DNA of 11,911 nucleotides from JAZDOH01 sp043798815 (GTDB lineage Bacteria > Patescibacteriota > Gracilibacteria > UM-FILTER-43-11), in contig JAZDOH010000039.1 in assembly GCA_043798815.1 (NCBI GenBank), positions 1 through 11,911 of the forward strand. Reading direction: 5' to 3'. Under the pieces are notes generated by a model, which saw nothing but the letters and a program-made list of their open reading frames with translations, was not told the origin of the DNA and ran no database searches. A program made the position numbers and the translations under genes. Of this stretch, positions 1-7,896 are shown one piece after another (position 1 is the first letter of the stretch; each line of letters begins with the position of its first letter).

Positions 1-191
1 GCTCGTGTTATACCTGCCAAAACTTCACCAAAGCCTATTTACGGCATCTTTTTATGGCTAACGAATTACTCGGCTTGCGCCTACTCACGCTGCATAATGT
101 GGCATTTTATTTGAATTTGATGAAGGAAATACGCGACGCTATTGAAAAAAATCGATTCCAAAATTTTAAAAACTCATTCACAACTCCATGA
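1..191 (+). CDS. tgt: tRNA-guanine transglycosylase, C-terminal end (partial)
   Basis: This is the last 62 residues of a gene that begins before the window; the reading frame starts at base 3 and stops with TGA at 189-191. Tgt exchanges guanine-34 of GUN-anticodon tRNAs for the queuosine precursor in the cytoplasm. The fragment opens with S-C-Y-T-C-Q-N-F-T-K-A-Y-L-R-H-L-F, matching the family's zinc site (CxCxxC, with the first Cys probably split by the window edge), and the fourth ligand is the His of LLTLHN about 25 residues later. The end FYLNLMKEIRDAI is also typical of Tgt. The stop overlaps the start of the next gene (ATGA at 188-191), so the two are probably co-transcribed and translationally coupled. 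Seen: zinc motif and tail. Inferred: the rest of the enzyme lies upstream. Confidence 0.9.
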   Translation, partial: SCYTCQNFTKAYLRHLFMANELLGLRLLTLHNVAFYLNLMKEIRDAIEKNRFQNFKNSFTTP

Positions 192-541
192 ATCTTCCTC
201 CTCAATCCAATCTCACCGATAAAAAATACCAGGAAATTCTCCAGCTGATTGGTCAGTTGGGGGTGAATTTAAAAGACATTGAAGAAAATTTTGTTCGCGG
301 TTCTGGTCATGGAGGGCAAAAGCGGAACAAAACTTCCAATACGGTTCAATTGCGCCATGCTCCCACCGGAACGATGGTTCGGTATGGCAAGGAAAGAGGT
401 CTCGGCCTGAACCGGCTTTTGGCATTGCGGGAGCTTCTCGATAAACTCAATCCCAATTCCAAAAGGCAAGCGGCCATTGAAAAAATACGCAAACAAAAAG
501 CTCGGCGCGCACGGCGAGGATCGGAGATGTCACAGGTCTAA
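188..541 (+). CDS. GGQ-domain peptide chain release factor-like protein (RF-1 domain only)
   Basis: A 117-aa cytoplasmic protein consisting of little more than the catalytic domain of class I release factors. The GGQ motif sits at residues 42-44 in GSGHGGQKRNKTSNTVQLRH, the signature that places a Gln in the peptidyl transferase centre to hydrolyse peptidyl-tRNA. The stop-codon recognition domains of RF1/RF2 (PxT or SPF loops) are absent. The C-terminus is very basic (KRQAAIEKIRKQKARRARRG), recalling the tail with which ArfB/YaeJ probes the empty mRNA channel of stalled ribosomes. A ribosome-rescue role is therefore plausible but inferred; RF-like proteins of this size (ArfB, PrfH, mtRF-R types) are not separable by eye. 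The ATG lies inside the stop of tgt. The TAA overlaps the stop of the convergent small gene at 538. Confidence 0.85.
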   Translation: MNLPPQSNLTDKKYQEILQLIGQLGVNLKDIEENFVRGSGHGGQKRNKTSNTVQLRHAPTGTMVRYGKERGLGLNRLLALRELLDKLNPNSKRQAAIEKIRKQKARRARRGSEMSQV

Positions 542-831
542 CGTTTAGGAGTGATTGGCTTTGGAATTTCACCGCCAAGTATTTTGCTCAATTGATTGAG
601 GTCAAAGTTTTTGAATTCCTGAAATTGGGATTGTATGTTTTTGAACGCGCTCATATCAAAATTTTTGAGATACTTGTATAAATACACGCTTCCGATGATG
701 GGCAAGACCACAAAGATCATGAAAAGAAGGAAAGAAATGATTCCGCGAAAAATAGACCAATGGTAAGCACGCTTGGCATAGCGATAAATGTAATCGAGTT
801 TCTCTTCAGAGGTTAAATTTGGTTTTGGCAT
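538..831 (-). CDS. Small single-TM membrane protein, function unknown
   Basis: A 97-aa protein I do not recognise. The first 25 residues are charged (MPKPNLTSEEKLDYIYRYAK). One strongly hydrophobic helix covers about residues 28-53 (GIISFLLFMIFVVLPIIGSV core). The remaining roughly 45 residues are amphipathic with repeated F/L-Q/K spacing (NIQSQFQEFKNFDLNQL), possibly a short helix. There is no cleavable signal peptide. Its ATG lies one base after the aspS stop codon, with no Shine-Dalgarno sequence in between, so it is most likely translated by coupling in the aspS transcript. Its stop TAG overlaps the stop of the convergent release-factor-like gene by a few bases. The tight packing argues that it is a real gene. 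Confidence 0.7.
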   Translation of the reverse strand: MPKPNLTSEEKLDYIYRYAKRAYHWSIFRGIISFLLFMIFVVLPIIGSVYLYKYLKNFDMSAFKNIQSQFQEFKNFDLNQLSKILGGEIPKPITPKR

Positions 832-832
832 T

Positions 833-2599
833 TTATGAATTTATGATTTGAACGTTTGCTTCTTTCACCTGTTTTTCCGGCATCACAGATGGTGCGCCGA
901 GCATAAGGTCTTTGGCTTTTTGGTCTTTGGGGAAAGCGATCACTTCGCGGATGTTGGGTTCGCCGGCGAAAATCATCACGATTCGGTCAATGCCGGGGGC
1001 AATGCCGCCATGAGGAGGGGCGCCGTATTTAAAGGCTTCGAGCAGGTGTCCAAAACGTCGTTCGGCGTCTTCAGTAGAAATACCCAGCAGTTTAAAAATC
1101 CTGGCCTGCAAATCCGCTTCATGAATTCTCATGCTCCCGCCGCCGATTTCACTGCCGTTGAGCACAATGTCGTGCGCCACAGCGCGGGCTTTAAGCGGGT
1201 CGGAATCGAGGAGCGCCAGGTCTTCGTCCATCGGCCGGGTGAAAGGGTGATGTTTGGCTCCCAGGCCCCCGCTTTCCGCGTCACGCTCAAACATGGGAAA
1301 CTCAGTAACCCAGCAGTAGGCGAAAACTTTGGGGTCGCGCATGTTAAATTTATCCGCGCAGGCCAGGCGCACTTGGCCGAGCGCGTTGCAGGCCGTTTCA
1401 AATTCATCTGCACCAAAAAACACAATGTCTCCGGTTTTGGCGCCGACGCGTTTCGTGATCTCATCCACCTCTTGCGGTTTAAGGAATTTGAGAAGAGGAG
1501 ATTGAATACCTTCGGGTTTGTACTGAAAGTACGCCAATCCTTTGGCCCCATGGGTTTTGGCCAATTCCTCCAATTTGTCGATTTCACTGCGCGGCCACTC
1601 CACAGCTCCTTCCACGCGCAAAGCTTTCACCACGCCTCCGCTATTCACCACTCCCGCGAACACTTTAAAGTCGCTCTTGGCCACCAAATCCGAAATATCG
1701 GTTAATTCCATCCCAAATCGGATGTCCGGCTTGTCTGAACCATACCGCTCCATGGCTTCTTTGTAAGTGAGAACGGGGAAAGGAGTTTTAAAAATCTTTT
1801 TTTCCGTTGCAAATTTTTTGGTGAGCTGTTTTAACAGTTCCTCGGTCAGAGCCATAATATCTTTTTGTTCCACAAAGCTCATTTCCACATCGAGCTGAGT
1901 GAATTCGGGTTGGCGGTCGCCGCGCTGGTCCTCGTCGCGGAAACAACGGGCAATTTGGAAGTATTTATCGAGTCCTGCCACCATGCACAGTTGCTTGAGT
2001 TGTTGAGGACTTTGAGGCAATACAAAAAATTTCCCCGGGTAAAGTCGCGAAGGCACTAAATACTCTCGGCTCCCTTCCGGCGTGCCTTTGATGAGGATGG
2101 GTGTCTCGACTTCTAAAAACCCTTCATCGCTCATAAAATCACGAATTAATTTAACCATGCCGTGACGGAGCAACAGGTTTTTTTGCATCCGCTCACGCCT
2201 CAAATCCAGATACCGGTATTTCAGTCGGAGCTCTTCATTTGTAACAGTGTCTTGATCGATTTCAAAGGGGGGTGTTTTGGCTTCATTCAATACCATCACT
2301 TCTGTGATGTACACTTCAACTTCACCCGTTTTAAGATTTGGATTTGCCTGGCCTTTGGGGCGCAAACGAACTTCCCCCGTCACTTTGAGCACATATTCCG
2401 AACGCACTCCTTCCGCCACATGCCACGCCCCTTTGTTTAGCTCCGGATCGAAAGCAATTTGGGTTAGCCCATACCGATCTCTCAGATCGATAAAAATCAG
2501 CCCGCCATGATCGCGCCTTCTGTGCACCCATCCGCACAACGTCACGGTTTTGCCCTTTTGTTTCGCCGTCAATTCTCCGCAGGTATTGGTTCGAAGCAT
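833..2599 (-). CDS. aspS: Aspartyl-tRNA synthetase (probably non-discriminating type)
   Basis: Full-length bacterial AspRS, 588 aa (E. coli 590), charging tRNA with Asp in the cytoplasm. The N-terminal OB-fold anticodon domain contains CGWVHRRRDHGGLIFIDLRD (from residue 22). Class II motif 2 appears as FRDEDQRGDRQPEFTQLD at about residue 218, and motif 3 as GIAPGIDRIVM at 532-542. The bacterial GAD insertion lies between them (about 285-420). Residue 31 is His followed by Gly-Gly; in Pseudomonas-type enzymes His31 goes with non-discriminating charging of both tRNA-Asp and tRNA-Asn, which then needs GatCAB to convert Asp-tRNA-Asn. That last point is inference from one position. The ATG at 2599 is the only start that keeps the OB fold. 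A promoter candidate lies in the short gap to tsaC, and the small TM gene follows after one base. Confidence 0.97.
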   Translation of the reverse strand: MLRTNTCGELTAKQKGKTVTLCGWVHRRRDHGGLIFIDLRDRYGLTQIAFDPELNKGAWHVAEGVRSEYVLKVTGEVRLRPKGQANPNLKTGEVEVYITEVMVLNEAKTPPFEIDQDTVTNEELRLKYRYLDLRRERMQKNLLLRHGMVKLIRDFMSDEGFLEVETPILIKGTPEGSREYLVPSRLYPGKFFVLPQSPQQLKQLCMVAGLDKYFQIARCFRDEDQRGDRQPEFTQLDVEMSFVEQKDIMALTEELLKQLTKKFATEKKIFKTPFPVLTYKEAMERYGSDKPDIRFGMELTDISDLVAKSDFKVFAGVVNSGGVVKALRVEGAVEWPRSEIDKLEELAKTHGAKGLAYFQYKPEGIQSPLLKFLKPQEVDEITKRVGAKTGDIVFFGADEFETACNALGQVRLACADKFNMRDPKVFAYCWVTEFPMFERDAESGGLGAKHHPFTRPMDEDLALLDSDPLKARAVAHDIVLNGSEIGGGSMRIHEADLQARIFKLLGISTEDAERRFGHLLEAFKYGAPPHGGIAPGIDRIVMIFAGEPNIREVIAFPKDQKAKDLMLGAPSVMPEKQVKEANVQIINS

Positions 2600-2618
2600 A
2601 AATAATATTTACCTGCTC

Positions 2619-2647
2619 ATTGTAGGCAAAAGATAAGCGAGAGGCAA
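2619..2647 (-). promoter_or_regulatory. Candidate sigma70-type promoter for aspS
   Basis: On the minus strand TTGCCT (2642-2647) is followed after exactly 17 bp by TACAAT (2619-2624). It lies in the 57-bp gap between the tsaC stop and the aspS start, giving a leader of only about 12-15 nt. No strong Shine-Dalgarno sequence is seen (only CAGG, about 12 nt from the ATG). Prediction by eye only. Confidence 0.5.
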
Positions 2648-2656
2648 CTTACTATT

Positions 2657-3298
2657 TCATTCGACGACAGGAATGCCCAATAAGGTTGTGAGCTGACTTG
2701 CCGTTAAGGGGCCTTTCCGCACAATGCGCACTTGGTTTTTTTCCGGCCAAATCACCGTGGAAGCCAATGAGTCTTTTGGTAAGGTGCCTTGAACGAGTAC
2801 GTCGAGTTTTATCTTTGATTTTTTGAGGAATTCCAAAACTTCTTTGTGGGTATGACAGATCGGACGTCCGGAAGCGTTGGCGCTGGTGGTGACCAACGCC
2901 CCCTTAAACGCGTTGAGCAAGTCCTGGGTGAAAGGGGCATAAGGAATCCGGATTCCGATGAATTTGGTTTTTGGGAAATACCATTTGGGGATCTTTGGCC
3001 CTTTGGGCAACACAATCGTTATCGGCCCCGGAAGTAATTTGTCGCAAATCTCTCGGGTAAAAGCGTTTAATTTCGCATATCCCTCCAATTGGTCTTTAAA
3101 AGCCGCCGGCAGCATGATGCTCATGGGCTTTAGGCCGTCACGCCCTTTCATCGCCTGAATTTTTTTCACCGCATCCGGATTCGTAAAATCCGTCGCCAAA
3201 CCAAAACAGGTGTCTGCAGGGTGGGCGATGACGCCCCCTTGTCTCAAAACTTCCACAGCTCGCTTGATGCTTTTGGAATCTGCTGAAAGGAGTTCCAT
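2657..3298 (-). CDS. tsaC: Threonylcarbamoyl-AMP synthase, TsaC/YrdC-Sua5 family
   Basis: A 213-aa single-domain YrdC-fold protein. The family makes L-threonylcarbamoyl-AMP from Thr, bicarbonate and ATP, the first step of the t6A37 modification of ANN-decoding tRNAs in the cytoplasm. Visible hallmarks are GGVIAHPADTCFGLATD (residues about 21-37, with A replacing the usual T of PTDT), the basic nucleotide-binding stretch MKGRDGLKPMSIML, LPGPITIVLPKG, and TTSANASGRPICHTHKEV. The additional Sua5 C-terminal domain is absent, so the length fits TsaC rather than Sua5. A YciO-type paralogue cannot be fully excluded. It sits 15 bp downstream of the hydrolase gene and has its own consensus -10 box placed so that the transcript would start at or next to the ATG. 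Confidence 0.9.
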   Translation of the reverse strand: MELLSADSKSIKRAVEVLRQGGVIAHPADTCFGLATDFTNPDAVKKIQAMKGRDGLKPMSIMLPAAFKDQLEGYAKLNAFTREICDKLLPGPITIVLPKGPKIPKWYFPKTKFIGIRIPYAPFTQDLLNAFKGALVTTSANASGRPICHTHKEVLEFLKKSKIKLDVLVQGTLPKDSLASTVIWPEKNQVRIVRKGPLTASQLTTLLGIPVVE

Positions 3299-3304
3299 GA
3301 AACC

Positions 3305-3333
3305 ATTATACCTTTATGGACGCTGATAGTCGA
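3305..3333 (-). promoter_or_regulatory. Candidate promoter giving a leaderless tsaC mRNA
   Basis: Minus strand TCGACT (3328-3333), 17-bp spacer, perfect TATAAT (3305-3310). The ATG begins at 3298, 7 nt beyond the -10 box, where transcription would be expected to begin, so the message would have virtually no 5' leader. The -35 box lies inside the 3' end of the upstream hydrolase gene. Confidence 0.5.
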
Positions 3334-4540
3334 AAAAATTTTCATTAAAAGCTCCATGTTTTACCCCTCTTACTTCAATGAGTTTCACTCCTTCTTTTCC
3401 TTCTGCTGAGCGAGTGGCTCGGTTGTCAGTTTTCTTTCCCCCTCCTCCTGGGATGAAAAAGATATTAAACTCCACGTCTGGATTATTTTTAATAGCTTCC
3501 GGATAGCACCAATCGATACGTCCGCCATAACTCGCGTCCAAAAAATCAATTCGATCCAATCTAAAGCCAGATCTTGCGATATTTACGAGCGGCGTACCGC
3601 CGGCGCTGTGACCTTTAGCTGTGCGGGATTCGACATTAATGCTGTATCCAAATTGTGATTGGATGGTGCTCAACACTTCCGAATCTAATTTAGCCATGTC
3701 ATCTCCGCTCTGGTTTCCTTTTCGCATCCAGTCCGCGTCATAATTGAGTCCTGGGAGTTTTCCCCCGCGCCCCGCCCGATGCCCTGCACTTAAAGGATAA
3801 ACAACGACGATGTTCCGGCCTTCAGGACCCATTCTTTCCGCGGTGGTCAACACTTGATTTAAGCGATTGCGCCCAGGGCTTGTATGATCGGGATCTTCCA
3901 GATTGTCGCCGACGACATTGCTTCCAACTCCATGAAAATGGTAAATCAATTCAACAGGTTTACTTAAATCAGTGCCTTTGGGGATGTAAATCGCCACTTC
4001 GCGGCCGCCATTTCCAGGAAGTTTTCCGGCCCACCGCCTGCCCCCTACTTTATCCAGCGCATCTGCGAGACCAGGCTGGACATTAGGTTCAATATTTATT
4101 TTATCTTCTTGGGAGCGGTCAACCCGTTCGCGCAAAGGTCTTAGCTGATCTGCCGCCTCTCTTGCAGCTGCCCGAACTCGTTCAGCAGTTTCAGTAGCTA
4201 ATCGATCTTCAGCTTTTATCGCCTCGTCAGCTGCGTTAAAAGTATTATTCCCAAACATTCCATCTTGCCCTGTGGGATTATCAACTTGAGGGAAACCTAA
4301 TTTCTTCTGCAAATCCAAAATTACCTGAGTTAACTTTCGATCGTTATTGAAATCAAAATCTTTAGCCAGTGGAACTTTTAGTTTCTGTAATTTTGCCTTA
4401 AACCCTTCAGCGTCAATTCCTTTTTCGGCGAGAGTGTTTCGAGAAAATTTGGCACGGACGTCGACCGGCTTTTCATGGCTATCCAATACACTTGCGACGT
4501 ATTCTGGACGAGGAATTGGTTTTTCTGCTGGTGCTGCCAT
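3314..4540 (-). CDS. Alpha/beta-hydrolase-like protein with N-terminal peptidoglycan-binding-like region
   Basis: A 408-aa protein without a recognisable signal peptide or TM helix. Residues about 48-112 resemble a PG_binding_1 module: helical, with LTQVILDLQKKLGF followed by GQDGMFGNNTFNAADEAI, like the usual DGxFGxxT turn. A charged linker (about 113-165, RVRAAAREAADQLRPLRERV) follows. The C-terminal 230 residues look like an alpha/beta hydrolase: YHFHGVGSN is an oxyanion-type strand-loop near residue 200, GHSAGG carries the probable nucleophile Ser312, LDASYGG a possible acid Asp335, and VKHGAF the probable His395. The substrate is unknown; esterase/depolymerase-like is as far as I would go. 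Its own promoter lies directly upstream with a leader of about 11 nt and no Shine-Dalgarno sequence. The divergent neighbour is carB. Confidence 0.75.
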   Translation of the reverse strand: MAAPAEKPIPRPEYVASVLDSHEKPVDVRAKFSRNTLAEKGIDAEGFKAKLQKLKVPLAKDFDFNNDRKLTQVILDLQKKLGFPQVDNPTGQDGMFGNNTFNAADEAIKAEDRLATETAERVRAAAREAADQLRPLRERVDRSQEDKINIEPNVQPGLADALDKVGGRRWAGKLPGNGGREVAIYIPKGTDLSKPVELIYHFHGVGSNVVGDNLEDPDHTSPGRNRLNQVLTTAERMGPEGRNIVVVYPLSAGHRAGRGGKLPGLNYDADWMRKGNQSGDDMAKLDSEVLSTIQSQFGYSINVESRTAKGHSAGGTPLVNIARSGFRLDRIDFLDASYGGRIDWCYPEAIKNNPDVEFNIFFIPGGGGKKTDNRATRSAEGKEGVKLIEVRGVKHGAFNENFFDYQRP

Positions 4541-4557
4541 AGTTGAATATTCTTAAT

Positions 4558-4586
4558 ATTATACTATATTTTCCAATTTTTTACAA
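4558..4586 (-). promoter_or_regulatory. Strong candidate promoter for the hydrolase gene
   Basis: Minus strand TTGTAA (4581-4586), exactly 17 bp, then perfect TATAAT (4558-4563). The expected start of transcription is near 4551, about 11 nt before the ATG at 4540, leaving no room for a normal Shine-Dalgarno site. It occupies the AT-rich divergent gap to carB. Confidence 0.6.
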
Positions 4587-4637
4587 TACTAGAAAGCCTT
4601 GAAAACAGGAGGGCAATCCTTTAAACTTTGGCGCGAA

Positions 4638-7600
4638 ATGCAGAAATCAAAGGTTAAAAAAATCATATTGCTCGGCTCAGGAGCCCTTAAAATCGGCGAG
4701 GCGGGGGAATTTGATTACTCCGGTTCGCAGGCCATCAAGGCATTCAAAGAAGAGGGAATTAAAGTTATTTTGATCAATCCCAACATCGCCACCATACAAA
4801 CGTCCGAAAAATTCGCGTACAAAGTGTATTTTCTGCCGGTCACACCTTATTTTGTGGAACAGGTGATCCAAAAAGAAAAACCAGATGCCATCGCGTTGAG
4901 TTTTGGGGGGCAAACGGCGTTGAATTGCGGCGTGGATCTTCATCAAAAAGGGGTTTTAAAGAAATATAAAGTCCAGGTGTTGGGCACTCCCGTTCGTTCG
5001 ATTGAACTCACGGAAGATCGCAAGTTGTTCAATAAGGCTTTGGGTGTAATCGGCGTGCATGTTCCTCGCAGTGTGGCCTGCACGGATATTGCTTCAGCCC
5101 AAAAAGCCGCGAAGCAAATCGGTTTTCCCGTGATGCTCCGGGCGGCGTTTGCGTTGGGAGGGCTGGGTTCCGGAATGGCCAAAAACGAAAAAGAGCTTTT
5201 GGAGATGCTTCAAAAAATCTTCGCCACGTCCCCACAGGTGCTGGTGGAAGAATGTCTGAAGGGGTGGAAAGAAATCGAATACGAAGTGGTGCGTGATTCG
5301 GCCGATAACTGCATCACGGTGTGTAATATGGAAAACCTGGATCCACTTGGCATTCACACCGGGGAATCCATCGTGATCGCGCCGAGCCAAACCCTGAACA
5401 ATCACGAATACCAAAAGCTTCGCAACATCGCCATCAAAGTCATTCGGAACTTCGGAATTGTGGGGGAATGCAACATTCAATACGCGCTTGATCCAAAATC
5501 CGACGAATATCGGGTGATTGAGGTGAACGCGCGTCTTTCCCGCTCCTCCGCACTGGCCAGCAAGGCCACGGGTTACCCGCTTGCTTACGTGGCGGCCAAA
5601 CTGGGGCTCGGTTACTTACTGCCGGAACTAAAAAACGCGGTGACGCGACGCACCAGCGCCTGTTTTGAACCGGCGCTCGATTATGTGGCGCTCAAAATTC
5701 CGCGTTGGGATTTGAACAAATTCCGCAAGGCAGCGGAATTAATCGGTACGGAAATGAAGTCGGTCGGCGTAGTGATGGCGATGGGGCGTACGTTTGAGGA
5801 AGTGCTCCAAAAAGGTCTGCGCATGATCCAGATCGGCGCGTACGGGCTTACGGCTCACCCTTTCCGGTTTGAAGATTTGGAAGAAGAACTCAAAAACCCA
5901 ACTCCGCGCCGCATTTTTGCGCTCGCCCAGGCGTTTGATCGTGGCTATACCATCAAACAAATTCAAATGATGACGGGCATCGATCCCTGGTTTTTATCCA
6001 AGATCAAACACATCCAAACACTCCAAAAACAATTGCGGAGTTTGCGAGAGCTGAAAGAAATCGCTCCGGAGCTCATGACTGAACTGAAGCGCAATGGTTT
6101 TTCCGACAAACAAATCGCGCTCGTCACCGAAACGGAAGAAATGAAAGTCCGTGAATACCGCAAAAAACAGGGGATTACGCCCGTGGCAAAACAAATCGAT
6201 ACCTTGGGCGCCGAATTTCCAGCCAAAACCAATTATCTTTACCTAACGTACAGCGGCAACAAAGACGATGTGGAATTTGGCCGCCGGAAGAAAAAGAAAA
6301 CCATCGTACTCGGTTCCGGTCCTTACTGCATTGGTTCCTCCGTGGAATTTGATTGGTGCGCGGTTAATGCAGTTAAAACTCTCCGCAAAAAAGGTCATGA
6401 GGCCATCATGATTAATTATAATCCTGAAACCGTGAGTATCGATTACGATGAATGCGATAAATTGTATTTTGACGAACTCAGCCTGGAACGCGTACTCGAC
6501 ATTGTAGATAAAGAAAATCCAACGGGTGTCATCGTGTCCATGGGCGGGCAAATACCAAACAACCTAGCTCTAAAACTCGCAGCCAACGACGTGCCTGTGC
6601 TTGGAACAAGCGTACACAGCATCGACCGCGCGGAAGATCGGCATAAATTCTCCAAGCTCCTCGACACGTTGAAGGTAGATCAGCCGCTGTGGAAGGCGTT
6701 CAGTAAAATTGAAGAAGCTTATCGATTCGCAGATGAAGTCGGTTATCCAGTGCTGGTGCGCCCCAGTTATGTGCTTTCGGGTGCGGCAATGAGCGTGGCC
6801 CACAATCACGCGGAACTTGAAGCGTATTTGGGTAAGGCGGTAAAAGTTGGAACTGAAGCTCCCGTGGTGATTTCCAAATTCGAAGTCGGCGCGCGTGAAA
6901 TTGAAATCGACGCGGTTGCCCACAAAGGCAAAATACTCATTTTCGCCATTTCCGAACACGTCGAGAACGCGGGAGTTCACTCCGGCGACGCCACGATAGT
7001 CCTGCCACCGCAAAAAACATATCTCGAAACCATTCGCCGCGTGCGCCAAATCGCCAAAGCCATCGCCGCGTCGCTCGAAATCACCGGCCCCTTCAACATT
7101 CAGTTTTTAGCGAAGAGCAATCAGGTCAAAGTCATCGAATGCAACCTGCGCGCCAGTCGCTCATTCCCCTTTGTCAGCAAGGTCACGGGTCACAATTTCA
7201 TCGAATTGGCCACCCTCGCCATGCTGGGGCAGGCGGATCACAGCAAGCGCTACAACACGCTCGATTTCGATTACGTGGGCGTCAAATTTCCCCAATTCTC
7301 TTTCCCGCGACTCAAAGGCGCCGACCCGGTGCTCGGAGTCGAAATGGCTTCAACCGGTGAAGTGGCGTGCTTTGGAGACGATCTCGAAGAAGCTTTCTTG
7401 AAATCCTACCTGGCTGTTGGCAACAAAATCCCCAAAAAGAACATCCTTTTCTCCGTGGGGCGCATGGAAGACAAGCTCGACCTCCTCGACACCGCGCGCT
7501 TGATGGTACAGATGGGTTACGAGCTATTTTCAACTGAAAACACCGCCAAACTCCTTCGCGAACAAGGGATTGCAGCCACCGTGCTTCACAAAGTTTCCAC

Positions 7601-7841
7601 CAACAAAAGTCCCAATATCGCGGAATATCTGATTCAGGGCAAACTCGACATGGCGATCGTTATCCCCCAGCACTACGCCAACGAGGAAATGACCGACGGT
7701 TACCACATCCGCCGCAAAGCCGTGGACATGCACATCCCGCTCGTCACCAATGTCCAGCTGTGCAAAACCCTCTTCCGCTCTCTCGAAAAATACAAACTCG
7801 GCGACCTCAAAATCAAGGATTGGAGTGAATACAAAAATTGA
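4638..7841 (+). CDS. carB: Carbamoyl-phosphate synthase large subunit
   Basis: From the ATG at 4638 the protein is 1067 aa (E. coli CarB 1073). It makes carbamoyl phosphate from bicarbonate, ammonia (from the CarA glutaminase) and two ATP for pyrimidine and arginine synthesis. Two homologous halves are visible: IILLGSGALKIGEAGEFDYS near the N-terminus and TIVLGSGPYCIGSSVEFDW at mid-protein, each followed by an ATP-grasp domain ending in EVNARLSRSSALASKATGYP and ECNLRASRSFPFVSKVTGHN. The last 130 residues form the MGS-like allosteric domain (NILFSVGRMEDK onward). A TTG in frame at 4599 would add 13 residues without homology (MKTGGQSFKLWRE), so I prefer 4638. The good Shine-Dalgarno-like AGGAGGG at 4607-4613 is oddly 24 nt upstream of that ATG. 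No carA or pyr gene adjoins it in the window. Confidence 0.97.
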   Translation: MQKSKVKKIILLGSGALKIGEAGEFDYSGSQAIKAFKEEGIKVILINPNIATIQTSEKFAYKVYFLPVTPYFVEQVIQKEKPDAIALSFGGQTALNCGVDLHQKGVLKKYKVQVLGTPVRSIELTEDRKLFNKALGVIGVHVPRSVACTDIASAQKAAKQIGFPVMLRAAFALGGLGSGMAKNEKELLEMLQKIFATSPQVLVEECLKGWKEIEYEVVRDSADNCITVCNMENLDPLGIHTGESIVIAPSQTLNNHEYQKLRNIAIKVIRNFGIVGECNIQYALDPKSDEYRVIEVNARLSRSSALASKATGYPLAYVAAKLGLGYLLPELKNAVTRRTSACFEPALDYVALKIPRWDLNKFRKAAELIGTEMKSVGVVMAMGRTFEEVLQKGLRMIQIGAYGLTAHPFRFEDLEEELKNPTPRRIFALAQAFDRGYTIKQIQMMTGIDPWFLSKIKHIQTLQKQLRSLRELKEIAPELMTELKRNGFSDKQIALVTETEEMKVREYRKKQGITPVAKQIDTLGAEFPAKTNYLYLTYSGNKDDVEFGRRKKKKTIVLGSGPYCIGSSVEFDWCAVNAVKTLRKKGHEAIMINYNPETVSIDYDECDKLYFDELSLERVLDIVDKENPTGVIVSMGGQIPNNLALKLAANDVPVLGTSVHSIDRAEDRHKFSKLLDTLKVDQPLWKAFSKIEEAYRFADEVGYPVLVRPSYVLSGAAMSVAHNHAELEAYLGKAVKVGTEAPVVISKFEVGAREIEIDAVAHKGKILIFAISEHVENAGVHSGDATIVLPPQKTYLETIRRVRQIAKAIAASLEITGPFNIQFLAKSNQVKVIECNLRASRSFPFVSKVTGHNFIELATLAMLGQADHSKRYNTLDFDYVGVKFPQFSFPRLKGADPVLGVEMASTGEVACFGDDLEEAFLKSYLAVGNKIPKKNILFSVGRMEDKLDLLDTARLMVQMGYELFSTENTAKLLREQGIAATVLHKVSTNKSPNIAEYLIQGKLDMAIVIPQHYANEEMTDGYHIRRKAVDMHIPLVTNVQLCKTLFRSLEKYKLGDLKIKDWSEYKN

Positions 7842-7844
7842 GAC

Positions 7845-7874
7845 TTGACAGATAACATGGTTTGATGCTATATT
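7845..7874 (+). promoter_or_regulatory. Candidate promoter of the DGR target gene
   Basis: Perfect -35 TTGACA (7845-7850), 18-bp spacer, TATATT (7869-7874) preceded by TGC (extended -10 TGn). It starts 3 bp after the carB stop codon. Transcription should start near 7881, leaving a leader of about 15 nt with no Shine-Dalgarno sequence before the ATG at 7897. This suggests the target is independently and fairly strongly expressed. Confidence 0.6.
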
Positions 7875-7896
7875 CTTCTCAGTTAATCCAATTTTT

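Noticed and set aside
848..1705. 285-codon plus-strand frame
   Set aside because: Antisense shadow of aspS, whose product is unmistakable on the minus strand.
4560..4600. Promoter for carB in the divergent gap
   Set aside because: TATACT and TACAAT occur on the plus strand but neither has a -35 box at 16-18 bp; the clear boxes belong to the minus strand.
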